Notes under the pieces: model-generated | The model's input: the letters and a program-made list of their open reading frames with translations, nothing else | Told to the model about the DNA's origin: nothing | The model's database searches: none | Source: Veillonella parvula | Lineage (GTDB): Bacteria > Bacillota > Negativicutes > Veillonellales > Veillonellaceae | Assembly (NCBI RefSeq): GCF_036456085.1 | Contig: NZ_CP138632.1 | Location: 620,001 to 684,000 of the forward strand | DNA length: 64,000 nt | Reading direction: 5' to 3' | Shown: positions 63,872 through 64,000 of the stretch, piece by piece | Numbering within the stretch: position 1 is the first letter of the stretch | Layout: each line of letters starts with the position of its first letter | Translations under genes and position numbers: made by a program

Positions 63872-63883
63872 GTATATCAGTGA

Positions 63884-64000
63884 TTACTCATTCTCTTGTA
63901 AATCACGTTGTAATGCTTCGTATATCTCTTTAGATACACTATGTTTTAATGATCGTTCTAATCGTTTTGCCTTATAAGCCTGCTCAAAACACGACATAGA
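63884..64000 (-). CDS. ylxR: YlxR/RnpM family protein, C-terminal end, cut by window edge
   Basis: Only the last 38 residues are inside the window. They contain CFEQAYKAKRLERSL and VSKEIYEALQRDL and end at TAA 63886-63884. This matches the end of YlxR (DUF448), an RNA-binding protein reported to modulate RNase P in Bacillus. Position upstream of ylxQ-infB supports it. The N terminus and start are outside. Confidence 0.82.
   Translation of the reverse strand, partial: SMSCFEQAYKAKRLERSLKHSVSKEIYEALQRDLQENE

Overview
The window looks like a chromosomal segment of a Veillonella-type organism (Negativicutes: Firmicutes with an outer membrane). This is inference from gene content. Firmicute markers include RemA, YicC, ScpA/ScpB, YlxQ, RsfS/YqeK, long-form HPF, split transketolase, RecD2 and an IspH–S1 fusion. 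They sit beside a phosphoethanolamine-transferase-like lipid-A-type enzyme, which suits a diderm cell. Base composition is AT-rich throughout and no ribosomal RNA operon is present. About 60 of 64 protein genes lie on the minus strand; the four plus-strand genes (rqcH-like, the phosphoethanolamine transferase, an IS200 transposase and an HD-GYP protein) are isolated singletons. One replichore arm read in the leading direction would explain this.

Layout. 1-7.4 kb: priA (cut by the window edge), metK behind a SAM-I riboswitch, a SulP transporter, coaBC, rpoZ, gmk, remA and yicC. 7.5-9.2 kb: rqcH on the plus strand. 9.4-20.5 kb: coaD/rsmD, gpsA-plsY-der, then ispH-rpsA, plsC, cmk, a BaiN-type flavoprotein, rluB, scpB and scpA. 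20.6-23.0 kb: phosphoethanolamine transferase and a DUF523 protein. 23.1-23.6 kb: five tRNA genes (Asp, Phe, Gly, Cys, Leu) under one strong promoter. 23.6-30.7 kb: an MBL hydrolase, a Trk potassium system, cvfB, rsfS, an LCP-like protein, yqeK and nadD. 30.65-34.8 kb: a small membrane protein, proA, proB, yhbY and obg. 34.8-45.5 kb: ctpA, an EnvC-like M23 protein, ftsX, ftsE, split transketolase, csaB, DUF5693, a DUF2993 protein and prfB with a frameshift. 45.6-49.3 kb: secA, hpf, csp. 49.3-52.8 kb: an IS200-type element placed just behind an amino-acid ABC transporter operon. 52.9-53.2 kb: a structured RNA gene with its own promoter and terminator. 53.6-64 kb: HD-GYP, comFC, recD2, a chorismate mutase–shikimate kinase fusion, and the ribF-truB-nrnA-rbfA-infB-ylxQ-ylxR end of a nusA/infB operon.

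Most of the window is housekeeping: translation, envelope growth, cofactor and proline synthesis. I saw no CRISPR array, prophage or obvious defence island. The items most worth a second look are: (1) a prfB recoding site whose in-frame stop is UAA instead of the usual UGA; (2) an unassigned ~233-nt structured RNA; (3) a chorismate mutase–shikimate kinase fusion lacking the arginine that normally holds shikimate; (4) an LCP protein lacking its signature arginine; (5) an unlisted 49-residue membrane protein coupled to proA and nadD; (6) an IS200 copy that appears to have separated glnQ from its terminator.

Start codons were moved from the longest reading frame where a ribosome binding site favoured an internal start; each case is stated. 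Coordinates of short sites were counted by eye and may be off by a base or two.
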